Shown here: positions 8,773 to 17,923 of the stretch, in pieces | Numbering within the stretch: the first letter of the stretch is position 1 | Layout: the number at the start of each line of letters is the position of its first letter | NCBI RefSeq assembly: GCF_014851805.1 | Contig: NZ_JACVAK010000006.1 | Span: forward strand, 1-64,000 | Reading direction: 5' to 3' | DNA: 64,000 bases | Origin: Pseudoxanthomonas sp. PXM02 | Lineage (GTDB): Bacteria > Pseudomonadota > Gammaproteobacteria > Xanthomonadales > Xanthomonadaceae | Position numbers and translations under genes: made by a program | Notes under the pieces: model-generated | Told to the model about the DNA's origin: nothing | The model's input: only the letters and a program-made list of their open reading frames with translations | The model's database searches: none

Positions 8773-9792
8773 GTGACCGGCGCCGCCTCAATCCGCGTCT
8801 TCGAGCGCGCCCGGAGCGACGCGCTCCCGCTGGACGCGTTGCTGGCCGAAGGCGAACCGGTAGTGCTGAAGGGCATTGCGCGCGACTGGGGTCTTGTGCA
8901 GGCCGGATTGGACTCGCCGCAGCAGGCGATAGCGTACCTGCGCGATCTCGTTGCCGGCGTGCCGATCCAGTATTCGTTAGGCGGTCCGGAGATCAACGGG
9001 CGCCCGTTCTACAACGAAGACTTTACGCGGTTGAACTTCGAGGTCAGACGGGGCGTGCTGTCGGAGGTGCTGGACGGAATCGAGAGTCACCTCGACGATC
9101 CGCGACCGCCCACCTATTACGTGGCCTCACTGCTGGTCGACAAGGCGCTCCCCGGCTTCTCGCAATCCCATGATCTCGGCCTTTCCGCACGCGGAATCGA
9201 AGCGCCCGCCAGCATCTGGATCGGCAACCGCGTGGTGGCGTCATGCCATTTCGATGCACCCGACAACCTGGCGTGCTGCCTGGTGGGACGGCGGCAATTC
9301 ACGTTGTTTCCGCCCGAGCAAGTCGAGAATCTTTACCCGGGGCCGTTCGATCCCACCCCGGGCGGGCAGGTCGTCAGCGTGGTCGATTTCGACAATCCCG
9401 ATTTCGTGCGCTATCCCCGATTCTCCGACGCGCTGTCCACGGCGCGGACCGCGTTGCTTGAGCCCGGCGATGCGCTCTTCATTCCCAGCATGTGGTGGCA
9501 TCACGTGCGGAGCCTTGAGCCGTTCAACGTATTGGTCAATTACTGGTGGCGGTCTTCACCTGCTTTCCTGTCTTCGCCGCTGCCTGCATTGCACCACGCG
9601 CTGTGGACGATGCGTGACCTGCCGTTACGCGAGAAGCAGGCATGGGCGAAGATCTTCGATTACTACGTGTTCGGCCCCGGCGAGCGGGCAGGGGAGCACT
9701 TGCCGGACGCGGCCCGCGACCTGCTTGCGCCGATCGATGAAAAGCAGGCGCGTCGCATACGCGCCATGCTGCTGGCGCGACTCAACCGCTGA
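8773..9792 (+). CDS. Cupin-like (JmjC-type, Cupin_8) domain protein
   Basis: 339 residues from GTG 8773. A jelly-roll core of the Fe(II)/2-oxoglutarate type is suggested by SCHFDAPDNLACCLVGRRQF (HxD metal ligands) and, downstream, PGDALFIPSMWWHHV with the distal His. The family includes hydroxylases of proteins or small molecules; no substrate can be assigned. It lies 3 bases after sapC and 14 bases before the halogenase gene in one transcription unit. Intact metal ligands suggest a working enzyme. Function in xylan use is unknown. Confidence 0.8.
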   Translation: MTGAASIRVFERARSDALPLDALLAEGEPVVLKGIARDWGLVQAGLDSPQQAIAYLRDLVAGVPIQYSLGGPEINGRPFYNEDFTRLNFEVRRGVLSEVLDGIESHLDDPRPPTYYVASLLVDKALPGFSQSHDLGLSARGIEAPASIWIGNRVVASCHFDAPDNLACCLVGRRQFTLFPPEQVENLYPGPFDPTPGGQVVSVVDFDNPDFVRYPRFSDALSTARTALLEPGDALFIPSMWWHHVRSLEPFNVLVNYWWRSSPAFLSSPLPALHHALWTMRDLPLREKQAWAKIFDYYVFGPGERAGEHLPDAARDLLAPIDEKQARRIRAMLLARLNR

Positions 9793-9806
9793 AGGAAGCG
9801 ACGGCA

Positions 9807-11336
9807 TTGGACTCTCCAACGACACCGGAAGGACGTATCCGCAAAGTGGTGATCGCGGGCGGCGGCACGGCGGGGTGGCTGGCCGGCTGTGCGCTGGCGC
9901 ACCAGTTCCGTGACCGCCTCGAGATCACCCTGGTGGAGTCGGAGCAGATCGGCACCGTCGGGGTGGGCGAATCCACGGTGCCACCGATCCGCACGTTCCA
10001 CCGCTTCCTGCAGATCGACGAACAGGAGTTCCTGCGCACTGTCGCCGGTACCTTCAAGCTGTCGATCTCGTTCGAGAATTGGCGCCGTCCCGGCGATCGC
10101 TACATCCATCCGTTCGGCATCACCGGGCAAGGCACCTGGGCGGCGGCATTCCATCATTTCTGGCTGGACAGCCTGCGGCGCGGCATGCCATCCGAGCTCG
10201 GCGACTTCTGCCTTGAAACGGTCGCTTCGCGCGTCGACCGGTTCTCGTTGCAGACCCAACCCCAAGTCAACTACGCGTATCACTTCGATGCGGGGTTGTA
10301 CGCGAAATTCCTGCGCCGCATCGCCGAACGCCACGGGCTTAGGCGCGTGGAGGGCAAGATACGCGAGGTGATTCAGCGGGCGGACGACGGCGCCGTGCAG
10401 TCGCTGGTTCTGGAAGATGGCCAGGTCATCGAAGGCGATCTTTTCATCGACTGCACCGGGTTCCGCGGCCTGTTGATCGAACAGACCCTTCATACCGGCT
10501 ATGAAGACTGGAACGAATGGCTGCCCAGCGACCGTGCGGTCGCCGTGCAGACCGAGTCGGTAGGTCCGCCCGTGCCGTACACCCGGGCGATCGCGCACGA
10601 GGCGGGCTGGCGCTGGCATATCCCGTTGCAACACCGCGTGGGCTGCGGACTGGTGTTCTCCAGCCGCCATATGTCCGACGATGAGGCGCGCGCGAAGCTG
10701 CTGCGCGACGTAGGTGCGCCGGCACTGCGCGATCCCTGGCTGGTGCCATTCCGCACCGGGCGTCGACTGAAGGCGTGGAACAGGAACGTGGTATCGCTGG
10801 GACTGGCCAGCGGCTTCATCGAGCCCCTGGAATCCACCAGCATCCATCTGGCCATCAGCGCCGTGGTGCGCCTCGTGCAGCTGTTCCCGTTCGACGGCAT
10901 CTCTGCGTCGTTGGTCGAACTGTACAACGACGTCAGCCGTGCGGAAATGGAGCATGTGCGCGATTTCATCATTCTGCATTACCACGCGACACAGCGGGAC
11001 GAGCCGATGTGGAAGGGGTGCCGCGAGATGACGCTTCCGGAATCGCTGCAGATACGGCTGCGCGCGTGGCGCGAGCGTGCGCATGCGTGGCAGGATCCGG
11101 ACGAGCTCTTCCGCGTGGACTCCTGGACGCATGTGTTGCTGGGTCAGGGCATTCAGCCCGGACCGCCGCATCCGCTCGCACGTGCGCTGGCGGATGAAGA
11201 CCTGCGCACCTTGTTGGGTTCGATCCGGCAGCCGATCGAACGGGCCGTCGCACAGATGCCTTCTCAGCAGGCGTTCCTAGAACGCTACTGCCGAGCCTCG
11301 CCGGATGTCTGGCCATCGCGCCCGGTAGCGGTCTAG
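9807..11336 (+). CDS. Flavin-dependent tryptophan-halogenase family protein
   Basis: 509 residues from a TTG start with GAAGGAAG 8 bases upstream. It has the FAD-binding VVIAGGGTAGWLAG (residues 14-27), a Lys in KLSISF (Lys84) at the position of the catalytic lysine, and the halogenase signature WxWxIP as WRWHIP. These belong to the tryptophan halogenase family (PF04820). Members beside TonB-dependent receptors and SapC are common in Xanthomonadaceae, and some have been shown to brominate free indoles, but the natural substrate is unknown. The gene is third in the sapC unit, 15 bases before the DUF6445 gene. Halogenation in a sugar-uptake locus is unexplained. Confidence 0.85.
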   Translation: MDSPTTPEGRIRKVVIAGGGTAGWLAGCALAHQFRDRLEITLVESEQIGTVGVGESTVPPIRTFHRFLQIDEQEFLRTVAGTFKLSISFENWRRPGDRYIHPFGITGQGTWAAAFHHFWLDSLRRGMPSELGDFCLETVASRVDRFSLQTQPQVNYAYHFDAGLYAKFLRRIAERHGLRRVEGKIREVIQRADDGAVQSLVLEDGQVIEGDLFIDCTGFRGLLIEQTLHTGYEDWNEWLPSDRAVAVQTESVGPPVPYTRAIAHEAGWRWHIPLQHRVGCGLVFSSRHMSDDEARAKLLRDVGAPALRDPWLVPFRTGRRLKAWNRNVVSLGLASGFIEPLESTSIHLAISAVVRLVQLFPFDGISASLVELYNDVSRAEMEHVRDFIILHYHATQRDEPMWKGCREMTLPESLQIRLRAWRERAHAWQDPDELFRVDSWTHVLLGQGIQPGPPHPLARALADEDLRTLLGSIRQPIERAVAQMPSQQAFLERYCRASPDVWPSRPVAV

Positions 11337-11351
11337 CGTCGGGTCGCGCGC

Positions 11352-12050
11352 ATGCTGATCACGCCGCACCCGGACATCCGGATCCATCAGCACGTGATCG
11401 GGCGTGAGCATGCGCCATTGCTGGTCATCGACAACGTGCTGGCAGATCCGGACCGCATGGTGCGCAAGGCGGCGAGCCGATCATTCGAAAAGTTGCCCAC
11501 GATGTTCCCGGGTATCCGCGCGCCCGCGCCGCCTTCGTATCAGAGCTTCCTCGAGGCGATCCTGATCCCTCTGCTACGCGACACTTTCGGTTTGGCGCCG
11601 GGACATTTCAGGTATCCGGTGTGCCATTTCTCGCTGGTGACGCAGGCGGTGGAAGGCCTGCATGTCCTGCAGCGGCTGCCGCATATCGATTCGGTCAGCA
11701 GGAATGGATTGGCTACCGTGCACTATCTGTTCCACGACGATTGGGGCGGGACCGATTTCTATCGGCACCGGCACAGCGGCTTCGAATACGTGGACGAAGG
11801 CAGGCACGCGACGTACTTCGATCGCCTGGCGCAGGAGAGCCGTGATGAGGCGAACGTCGGCAGCGGGTACATCGGGGGGGATACGCCGCTGTTCGAGCGG
11901 ATAGCCCGGGTTGAGGGCGTGTTCAACCGGCTGATCGTCTACCGGCGCAACTCGCTGCATTCGGGAAATGTGGGAAATGACAGGCCGCTGCCCAGGGATC
12001 CGCTACTGGGACGGCTGTCGATCAACAGTTTCATCGATGTCGTGCCGTGA
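11352..12050 (+). CDS. DUF6445 family protein, 2-oxoglutarate oxygenase-like
   Basis: 232 residues, no signal peptide. The sequence fits DUF6445, a family often found beside tryptophan-halogenase genes. HIDSVSRNGLATVHYLFHDD contains HxD, and a distal His occurs in YRRNSLHSGNV, a spacing reminiscent of Fe(II)/2-oxoglutarate oxygenases; catalysis is inference only. It is the last gene of the sapC-cupin-halogenase-DUF6445 unit. A terminator lies about 145 bases downstream. Confidence 0.7.
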   Translation: MLITPHPDIRIHQHVIGREHAPLLVIDNVLADPDRMVRKAASRSFEKLPTMFPGIRAPAPPSYQSFLEAILIPLLRDTFGLAPGHFRYPVCHFSLVTQAVEGLHVLQRLPHIDSVSRNGLATVHYLFHDDWGGTDFYRHRHSGFEYVDEGRHATYFDRLAQESRDEANVGSGYIGGDTPLFERIARVEGVFNRLIVYRRNSLHSGNVGNDRPLPRDPLLGRLSINSFIDVVP

Positions 12051-12193
12051 GGCGGGTCGCATGCGTCGATGCGGCCGTATGAAGCGCTTGGCGGTGGCCC
12101 GGACGGGATTTTTGCGGCGCAGCACGCTTTTTCGGCCGAGGGTGGTTACAGTGCGGCATCGCGGTCACGGCTGACGGAAAACCGCGGGAAACA

Positions 12194-12220
12194 GGGAGCG
12201 AAGCGCCGGCTCCCTTTTTT
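12194..12220 (+). terminator. Terminator between the halogenase unit and xylB
   Basis: GGGAGC (12194-12199) and GCTCCC (12209-12214) form the stem, followed by six T. It ends about 13 bases before the xyl-box of the xylB operon, so the two units are separated. Confidence 0.75.
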
Positions 12221-12232
12221 AACAAGGCAGAA

Positions 12233-12246
12233 TGGTAGCGCTAACT
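12233..12246. promoter_or_regulatory. xyl-box operator of the xylB-xylA-xylE operon
   Basis: TGGTAGCGCTAACT, one mismatch from the recalled Xanthomonas xyl-box. It lies 23 bases before the xylB ATG and 11 before its GGAGG ribosome site, so a bound repressor would sit at the transcription start. The promoter must overlap the preceding terminator. Confidence 0.8.
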
Positions 12247-12269
12247 TTCTCTGGGTCGGAGGCAGTTCG

Positions 12270-13763
12270 ATGGGGTTTGTCGCCGGGATCGACGCAGGCA
12301 CGCAGAGCCTGAAGGTGGTGGTCTACGACCCCGCCAAGCGCGCCCTCGTGGCCACGGCATGTGCAGCGCTGGATCTGATCAGTCACGAGGACGGCAGCCG
12401 TGAGCAGCATCCCGCCGACTGGGTGGCGGCGATGCAGGGCTGCTTCGACCGCATCGAGCCCGCCGTGCGCGCGCGCATCGTGGCGCTAGCGGTGTCTGGT
12501 CAGCAGCACGGATTCGTACCGGTGGATGCCGACGGCGACGTGCTGGCGCCGGCCAAGCTCTGGTGCGACACCAGCACGACCGCCGAGTGCGCTCGGATCA
12601 TGGATGCGGTGGGTGGAGCGTCGCGCACCATCGCGCTTGCCGGCAATCCCATCCTCGCCGGTTACACCGCGTCGAAGCTGCCGTGGACGAAGACGCATCG
12701 CCCTGACGCCTACGCGAAGCTCGCGACCATCCTGCTGCCGCACGACTATCTCAACTTCGTGTTGACCGGGCAGCGCTTCTGCGAATACGGCGATGCGTCC
12801 GGGACCGGCTGGCTCGACGTCCGCACGCGTACCTGGTCGGCCGACCTGCTGCGTGCGACAGATGCGGAGCGCGACCTGGCCGAGTGCCTGCCGCCGATCG
12901 CGGCGCCCGATGTGCTGTTCGACATCGATCCGGCCGCAGCCGCGCGCCTCGGCCTGCCTGCCACGGCGAAGGTCGCCGTCGGCGGCGGCGACAACATGAT
13001 GGCGGCCATCGGCACCGGCTGCGTGGAAGAGGGCCGTCTGGCGATGAGCCTGGGTACCTCGGGCACGCTGTTTGCCTACTCGGATACGCCGGTGGTCGAT
13101 CCGGCCGGCGCGTGGGCGGCGTTCTGTTCGTCGACCGGCGGCTGGCTGCCGCTGATCTGCACGATGAACTGCACGGTGGCGACCGAACAGGTGGCAAAGG
13201 CGTTCGGCTTCAGCACGCGCGATGGCGATGCCCACCTGCACGCCACGCCGCCCGGTGCGGATGGCCTGGTGATGCTGCCCTTCCTCAACGGCGAGCGCAC
13301 GCCCGACCTGCCACTGGGCAAGGGCGTGCTGGCCGGGCTGAACGCGGCGAACTTCTCGCCGGCGTATCTCTACCGCGCCGCGATGGAAGGCGCGACCTAC
13401 AGCCTGAAGTACGGCTTCGACGCCTTCGTCCGCGCCGGCATGCGTTTCGAGCGCATCGTGCTGACCGGCGGCGGCAGCAATAGCGCCGCGTGGCGGCAGC
13501 TCGTGGCTGACGTGTTCGATCTTCCGGTCGATGTACCCGTGCAGGCCGAAGGCGCCGCCTTCGGTGCCGCACTGCAGGCGCTGTGGGCATGGAACCGCTC
13601 ACGCGGAGACGACGCCTCCATCGCCGAGGTCGCGCGCACGCATGTCGCCGTCGATCCCGCGCTCTCTGCCACGCCGGACCCCGTCCGCGCGCACGCCTAT
13701 GCGACGGCTTACCGCCGCTTCCTCCAGTACCTCGATGCCGTCACCCCGCTGCAGCGCGGCTGA
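12270..13763 (+). CDS. xylB: Xylulokinase
   Basis: 497 residues of the FGGY carbohydrate kinase family: ATP-dependent phosphorylation of D-xylulose to xylulose 5-phosphate in the cytoplasm. The N-terminal phosphate motif [13 protein letters not shown], the xylulokinase-typical [11 protein letters not shown] and WCDTST, and the C-terminal [19 protein letters not shown] (adenosine site) are all present. ATG 12270 has GGAGG 7 bases upstream; a longer frame upstream is not needed. First gene of the operon with xylA (43 bases downstream) and xylE, under the xyl-box at 12233. Length is normal for the family. Confidence 0.95.
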   Translation: MGFVAGIDAGTQSLKVVVYDPAKRALVATACAALDLISHEDGSREQHPADWVAAMQGCFDRIEPAVRARIVALAVSGQQHGFVPVDADGDVLAPAKLWCDTSTTAECARIMDAVGGASRTIALAGNPILAGYTASKLPWTKTHRPDAYAKLATILLPHDYLNFVLTGQRFCEYGDASGTGWLDVRTRTWSADLLRATDAERDLAECLPPIAAPDVLFDIDPAAAARLGLPATAKVAVGGGDNMMAAIGTGCVEEGRLAMSLGTSGTLFAYSDTPVVDPAGAWAAFCSSTGGWLPLICTMNCTVATEQVAKAFGFSTRDGDAHLHATPPGADGLVMLPFLNGERTPDLPLGKGVLAGLNAANFSPAYLYRAAMEGATYSLKYGFDAFVRAGMRFERIVLTGGGSNSAAWRQLVADVFDLPVDVPVQAEGAAFGAALQALWAWNRSRGDDASIAEVARTHVAVDPALSATPDPVRAHAYATAYRRFLQYLDAVTPLQRG

Positions 13764-13806
13764 CGTTCCCCCGCAACACCTCGCACAACCACAGGATCAC
13801 CGCACC

Positions 13807-15141
13807 ATGAGCACGCAGCCCTTCATCGGCGCCAAGGAATACTTCCCCGGCATCGGCCGCATCCCGTTCGAGGGCCGCGGCTCGGACAATCCGCTGGCGT
13901 TCAAGGTCTACGACGCGCAGAAGACGATCGGCGGCAAGACCATGCAGGAGCACCTACGCTACGCCGTCTGCTACTGGCACACCTTCTGCAATGCTGGCCA
14001 TGACCCGTTTGGCCCGGGCACGCGCCACTTCCCGTGGGAGGCCGGTTCGCCGATGGCGACGGCGGAAGCGAAAGTCGATGCGGCGTTCGAGTTCTTCACC
14101 AAGCTCGGCGTGCCGTACTGGTGCTTCCACGATATCGACCTGGCGCCGGACGCCGACGACATCGGCCAGTACCAGAAGAACCTCACGCACATGGTCGGCC
14201 TGGCCAAGGCGCGCCAGGACGCCACCGGCATGAAGCTGCTGTGGGGCACGGCCAACCTGTTCTCGCATCCGCGCTACATGAACGGTGCATCGACCAATCC
14301 CGACTTCGCCGTCGTCGCCCGCGCGGCGGTGCAGGTGAAGGCCGCGCTGGACGCCACCGTCGAACTCGGCGGCGAGCACTATGTGTTCTGGGGTGGCCGC
14401 GAAGGCTACGCCTCGCTGGTCAACACCGACATGAAGCGCGAGGTCGCGCATTTCGCGCGCTTCCTGACGATGGCGCGCGACTACGGTCGCAGCATCGGGC
14501 TGAAGGGCAACTTCCTGATCGAGCCCAAGCCGATGGAGCCGATGAAGCACCAGTACGACTTCGACAGCGCGACGGTTGCCGGCTTCCTGAAGGAGCACGG
14601 GCTGGAGAAGGACTTCAAGCTCAACATCGAAGCCAACCACGCCACGCTGTCCGGCCACACCTTCGAGCACGACCTGCAGGTCGCGTCCGACCACGGCCTG
14701 CTCGGCAGCATCGACGCCAACCGCGGTAACGCGCAGAACGGCTGGGATACCGACCAGTTCCCGACCGATCTCTACGACACCGTCGGCGCCATGCTGGTGG
14801 TGCTGCGCCAGGGCGGGCTGGAAGGCGGCCTGAACTTCGACGCCAAGGTACGCCGCGAATCCACCGATCTGGAAGACCTGTTCATCGCCCACATCGGCGG
14901 CATGGACGCGTTCGCACGCGGGCTGGAAGTCGCGCACGCGCTGCTGACCGACTCGCCGTGGGAACAGTGGCGCCGCGAGCGCTATGCCAGCTTCGACAGC
15001 GGCCAGGGCAAGGACTTCGAGAGCGGCGCGCTGGATCTCGCCGGCCTGGCGTCGCTCGCGACGCAGCTCGGCGAACCGAAGCAGACCAGCGGCAAGCAGG
15101 AGCGCTACGAGAACCTGCTCAACCAGTACCTGCTGCGCTGA
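13807..15141 (+). CDS. xylA: Xylose isomerase
   Basis: 444 residues, the usual length of class II xylose isomerases, which convert D-xylose to D-xylulose using two divalent metal ions. Visible active-site stretches are [11 protein letters not shown] (catalytic His region), [24 protein letters not shown] and [20 protein letters not shown] (metal ligands). ATG 13807 begins [20 protein letters not shown], matching family starts. It lies between xylB and the transporter; a hairpin follows it. Confidence 0.97.
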   Translation: MSTQPFIGAKEYFPGIGRIPFEGRGSDNPLAFKVYDAQKTIGGKTMQEHLRYAVCYWHTFCNAGHDPFGPGTRHFPWEAGSPMATAEAKVDAAFEFFTKLGVPYWCFHDIDLAPDADDIGQYQKNLTHMVGLAKARQDATGMKLLWGTANLFSHPRYMNGASTNPDFAVVARAAVQVKAALDATVELGGEHYVFWGGREGYASLVNTDMKREVAHFARFLTMARDYGRSIGLKGNFLIEPKPMEPMKHQYDFDSATVAGFLKEHGLEKDFKLNIEANHATLSGHTFEHDLQVASDHGLLGSIDANRGNAQNGWDTDQFPTDLYDTVGAMLVVLRQGGLEGGLNFDAKVRRESTDLEDLFIAHIGGMDAFARGLEVAHALLTDSPWEQWRRERYASFDSGQGKDFESGALDLAGLASLATQLGEPKQTSGKQERYENLLNQYLLR

Positions 15142-15158
15142 GCCAGCAATGACGAAGT

Positions 15159-15178
15159 CCCTGCGGTGGAACGCAGGG
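15159..15178 (+). other. Intercistronic hairpin between xylA and xylE
   Basis: CCCTGCG (15159-15165) and CGCAGGG (15172-15178) form a 7-bp stem with a 6-base loop, 18 bases after the xylA stop and without a T-run. It could protect the xylBA message or lower transporter expression. Confidence 0.5.
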
Positions 15179-15216
15179 GCTGACGACAAGTCGACAAGCC
15201 TGGAGGGGCGAAGCGA

Positions 15217-16644
15217 ATGGGTACTACCGCGTTCGATCGGGGCCATATCGCCGACGGCGAGAACACCCGTTTCATCATTCTGATCAGCTGCGTCGCGACG
15301 ATCGGCGGATTCCTGTTCGGCTTCGATAGTGGGGTGATCAATGGAACAATCGATGGCCTGAAGCAGACCTTCCAGTCCAGCTCCGTAGGCGTCGGCTTCG
15401 AGGTCGCATCCATGCTGCTGGGCTGCGCGCTGGGCGCTTTTGTGGCTGGACGCCTGGCTGACCAGTGGGGGCGTCGCAGCGTGCTGATCATTTCAGCGGT
15501 GTTGTTCCTGTTGTCGGCGATCGGCGCCGGCGCGGCGACCTCATCGGTGGTGTTCATTGTCGCTCGTGTGCTGGGAGGTTTCGCCGTGGGCGCGGCCAGC
15601 GTGATCTCACCGGCCTACATCGCCGAGGTGGCGCCTGCGCGCTACCGCGGCCGGCTGGCGACGGTGCAACAGATCGCGATCATCAGCGGATTGTTCGCTG
15701 CGTTCCTCAGCAACTATCTGTTAGCCAAGTCGGCCGGTGCGTCCACCGAGGCGCTGTGGGGCGGTTACCCCGCGTGGCGCTGGATGTTCTGGATGCAGGC
15801 GGTGCCGTCGCTGGTCTTCCTCGCACTGCTGCTGGTCATTCCCGAAAGCCCACGCTATCTGGTAGTGAAGCGCCGCAAGGATGAAGCGCTGCGCGTGCTG
15901 ACGCGGCTGTTCGGTGGCGCCGAAGCACAGGCCAAGCTCGCGGAGATCGATGCGTCGTTGTCGCAGGACCACCATCGCCCGCAGCTGTCCGACCTGAAGA
16001 ACAAGGCGACCGGCAGGATTCGTCCCATCGTCTGGGTGGGCATCGGACTGGCGACGTTCCAGCAACTGGTCGGCATCAACGTGGTGTTCTACTACGGCGC
16101 GGTGCTGTGGCAGGCGGTCGGCTTTTCGGAGAACGACGCGCTGCTGATCAACGTGCTGTCCGGTGCGCTCAGCATCGGCGCCTGCATCGTCACCGTGCTG
16201 CTGATCGACCGCATCGGCCGCAAGCCGCTGCTGTGGATCGGCTCGGCCGGCATGGCGGTGTCGCTGGCGCTGGTGGTGGTGGCGTTCGCCAGCGGGTCGC
16301 TGGTCGACGGACACCTGCAGCTGCCGGAGGGCATGGGCACGCTGGCGCTGGTGGCCGCCAATGTCTACGTCATCTTCTTCAACATGTCGTGGGGCCCGGT
16401 GATGTGGGTGATGCTGGGCGAGATGTTCCCCAACCAGATCCGCGGCTCGGCCCTCGCGGTGGCCGGTGCGGCCCAGTGGACCTCGAACTTCGCCATCACG
16501 GTGACCTTCCCGATCCTGCTGGGCAGCATTGGCCTGGCCGGTGCCTATGGCATCTACACATTGGCCGCAATCGTCTCGGTCTTCTTCGTGCTCAGGTTCG
16601 TCCATGAAACGCGGGGCAAGGAACTGGAGCAGATGGAAGGGTGA
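15217..16644 (+). CDS. xylE: Sugar-porter MFS transporter, probable D-xylose:proton symporter
   Basis: 475 residues, twelve predicted membrane segments. Sugar-porter signatures are present: GGFLFGFDSGVINGT in helix 1, DQWGRR, PESPRYL after helix 6, and QQLVGINVVFYYG in helix 7. It imports a monosaccharide across the inner membrane with protons; xylose is inferred from the xylB-xylA operon. GGAGGGG precedes ATG 15217. A lacI gene converges from the other side, the two stops being about 105 bases apart. Confidence 0.88.
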   Translation: MGTTAFDRGHIADGENTRFIILISCVATIGGFLFGFDSGVINGTIDGLKQTFQSSSVGVGFEVASMLLGCALGAFVAGRLADQWGRRSVLIISAVLFLLSAIGAGAATSSVVFIVARVLGGFAVGAASVISPAYIAEVAPARYRGRLATVQQIAIISGLFAAFLSNYLLAKSAGASTEALWGGYPAWRWMFWMQAVPSLVFLALLLVIPESPRYLVVKRRKDEALRVLTRLFGGAEAQAKLAEIDASLSQDHHRPQLSDLKNKATGRIRPIVWVGIGLATFQQLVGINVVFYYGAVLWQAVGFSENDALLINVLSGALSIGACIVTVLLIDRIGRKPLLWIGSAGMAVSLALVVVAFASGSLVDGHLQLPEGMGTLALVAANVYVIFFNMSWGPVMWVMLGEMFPNQIRGSALAVAGAAQWTSNFAITVTFPILLGSIGLAGAYGIYTLAAIVSVFFVLRFVHETRGKELEQMEG

Positions 16645-16748
16645 GCGATGACCGGTCTCTTTCCTGCCTGCTTGACGGTGGCATTGTGCGTCGAGCGGAC
16701 CGTCACTCGGCGAGCGAGGGCGAAGAGGTCGTGACGCCGCGTATCCCG

Positions 16749-17810
16749 CTAACGCCGCTTGGGCGGGGTGGCCACCGAATCACGGGCGACCAGCCGGTGA
16801 GGGACCACATGATCCATCAGCACACGCGTGCTGTCGGTCTTGCGTCGGATGCTGCGCAGCAGGATGTCGATGGCGGCGTCGGCCATGGACGCGATCGGCT
16901 GGTGGATGGTAGTGAGTTCCGGCCAGACGGTTGTGGCGGCCGAGGTATCGTCGAAGCCAACAACGGACAGGTCGCGCGGTACATCCAGACCACGACGGTG
17001 TGCCACCGAGATCGCGGCCGCGCCCATGTCGTCGTTGCTTGCGAAGATCGCGGTAGGCGGCTTGCGATGCGCCAGCAGCTTCTCGGCGGCATTGAGGCCG
17101 GAACGGTAGGTGTAGTCGCCCTGCTGGACGAGATCTGGCTCGACCTCCAGCCCGGCCTCGTGCAGTGCGGTGACGAAGCCGTCGTAGCGACGCGAGCTGG
17201 CGCTCAGGTCGCTGCGGCCGCGGATGAAGCCGATGCGGTTGTGGCCCTGCTTGATAAGGTGCTCGGCCATCTCCTCGCCGGCGCGAAAGTCGTCGATCCG
17301 TACGCAGGAGATCTCGTCGCTGAAGCGGCCGGACGCGATGGCGACCACGGGAATGCCCGCCTTCACCAGTTCCGTCACCGCCGCGCGCGATTCGCACAGC
17401 GGCGGCGGCAGGATCACGCCATCGACGCGCGCGCCCAGTGCGCGTGCGGCCTTGCGCTCGGATTCGGTATCCAGATCGTCCCAGTAATCGACGACCAGCT
17501 GGATCGCGGTGCGGGACGCGACCCGCAGCAGGCCGACCAGCAGCTCGCGCAGGTAGGCGCCACTGGGATTGGTGTAGATCAGCGCGATGCGCGTGTGCTG
17601 CGCGGCCGCCAGCGAACTGGCGGCCAGGTTGGGCGTGTAGTCCAGTTCGCGCACGGCGCGCATGACGCGCTCGCGGGTGGCATCGCGGACCTTGCCCTGG
17701 TTGTTGATCACCCGCGACACCGTCATGGGCGACACGCCGGCCCGGGCGGCCACCTCGTCGATCGTCACGCCGCTGCTTTTGCGGCGGATCGACTTCTTCG
17801 GCTTGTCCAA
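16749..17810 (-). CDS. LacI-family repressor, second copy
   Basis: 353 residues from a TTG start at 17810, chosen because AAGAAGGGA lies just upstream and because the longer open frame (to 18011) has no family similarity in its extension. The helix-turn-helix (VTIDEVAARAGVSPMTVSRV) and sugar-binding domain are closely similar to the protein at 3191-4279, including PHRLVARDS near the end. It is divergent from the GH67 operon and convergent with xylE. The xyl-box at 17925 lies 115 bases from its start, so autoregulation is possible. The recognition helices of the two repressors look alike, so both may bind the same boxes. Confidence 0.85.
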   Translation of the reverse strand: MDKPKKSIRRKSSGVTIDEVAARAGVSPMTVSRVINNQGKVRDATRERVMRAVRELDYTPNLAASSLAAAQHTRIALIYTNPSGAYLRELLVGLLRVASRTAIQLVVDYWDDLDTESERKAARALGARVDGVILPPPLCESRAAVTELVKAGIPVVAIASGRFSDEISCVRIDDFRAGEEMAEHLIKQGHNRIGFIRGRSDLSASSRRYDGFVTALHEAGLEVEPDLVQQGDYTYRSGLNAAEKLLAHRKPPTAIFASNDDMGAAAISVAHRRGLDVPRDLSVVGFDDTSAATTVWPELTTIHQPIASMADAAIDILLRSIRRKTDSTRVLMDHVVPHRLVARDSVATPPKRR

Positions 17811-17923
17811 TACGCGATCCCTTCTTCTGCTGTGGCGCCGCCAGGCGGCGACCGGCCGGCCCGGCAGGGGCACTCGGCGGGATGATGGAACAGTTCGCGC
17901 CCGCCTGTCCTCTGGACATCCTA

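Noticed and set aside
11873..11880. G7 run in the DUF6445 gene as a frameshift
   Set aside because: The frame stays open on both sides and the family sequence continues without a break.
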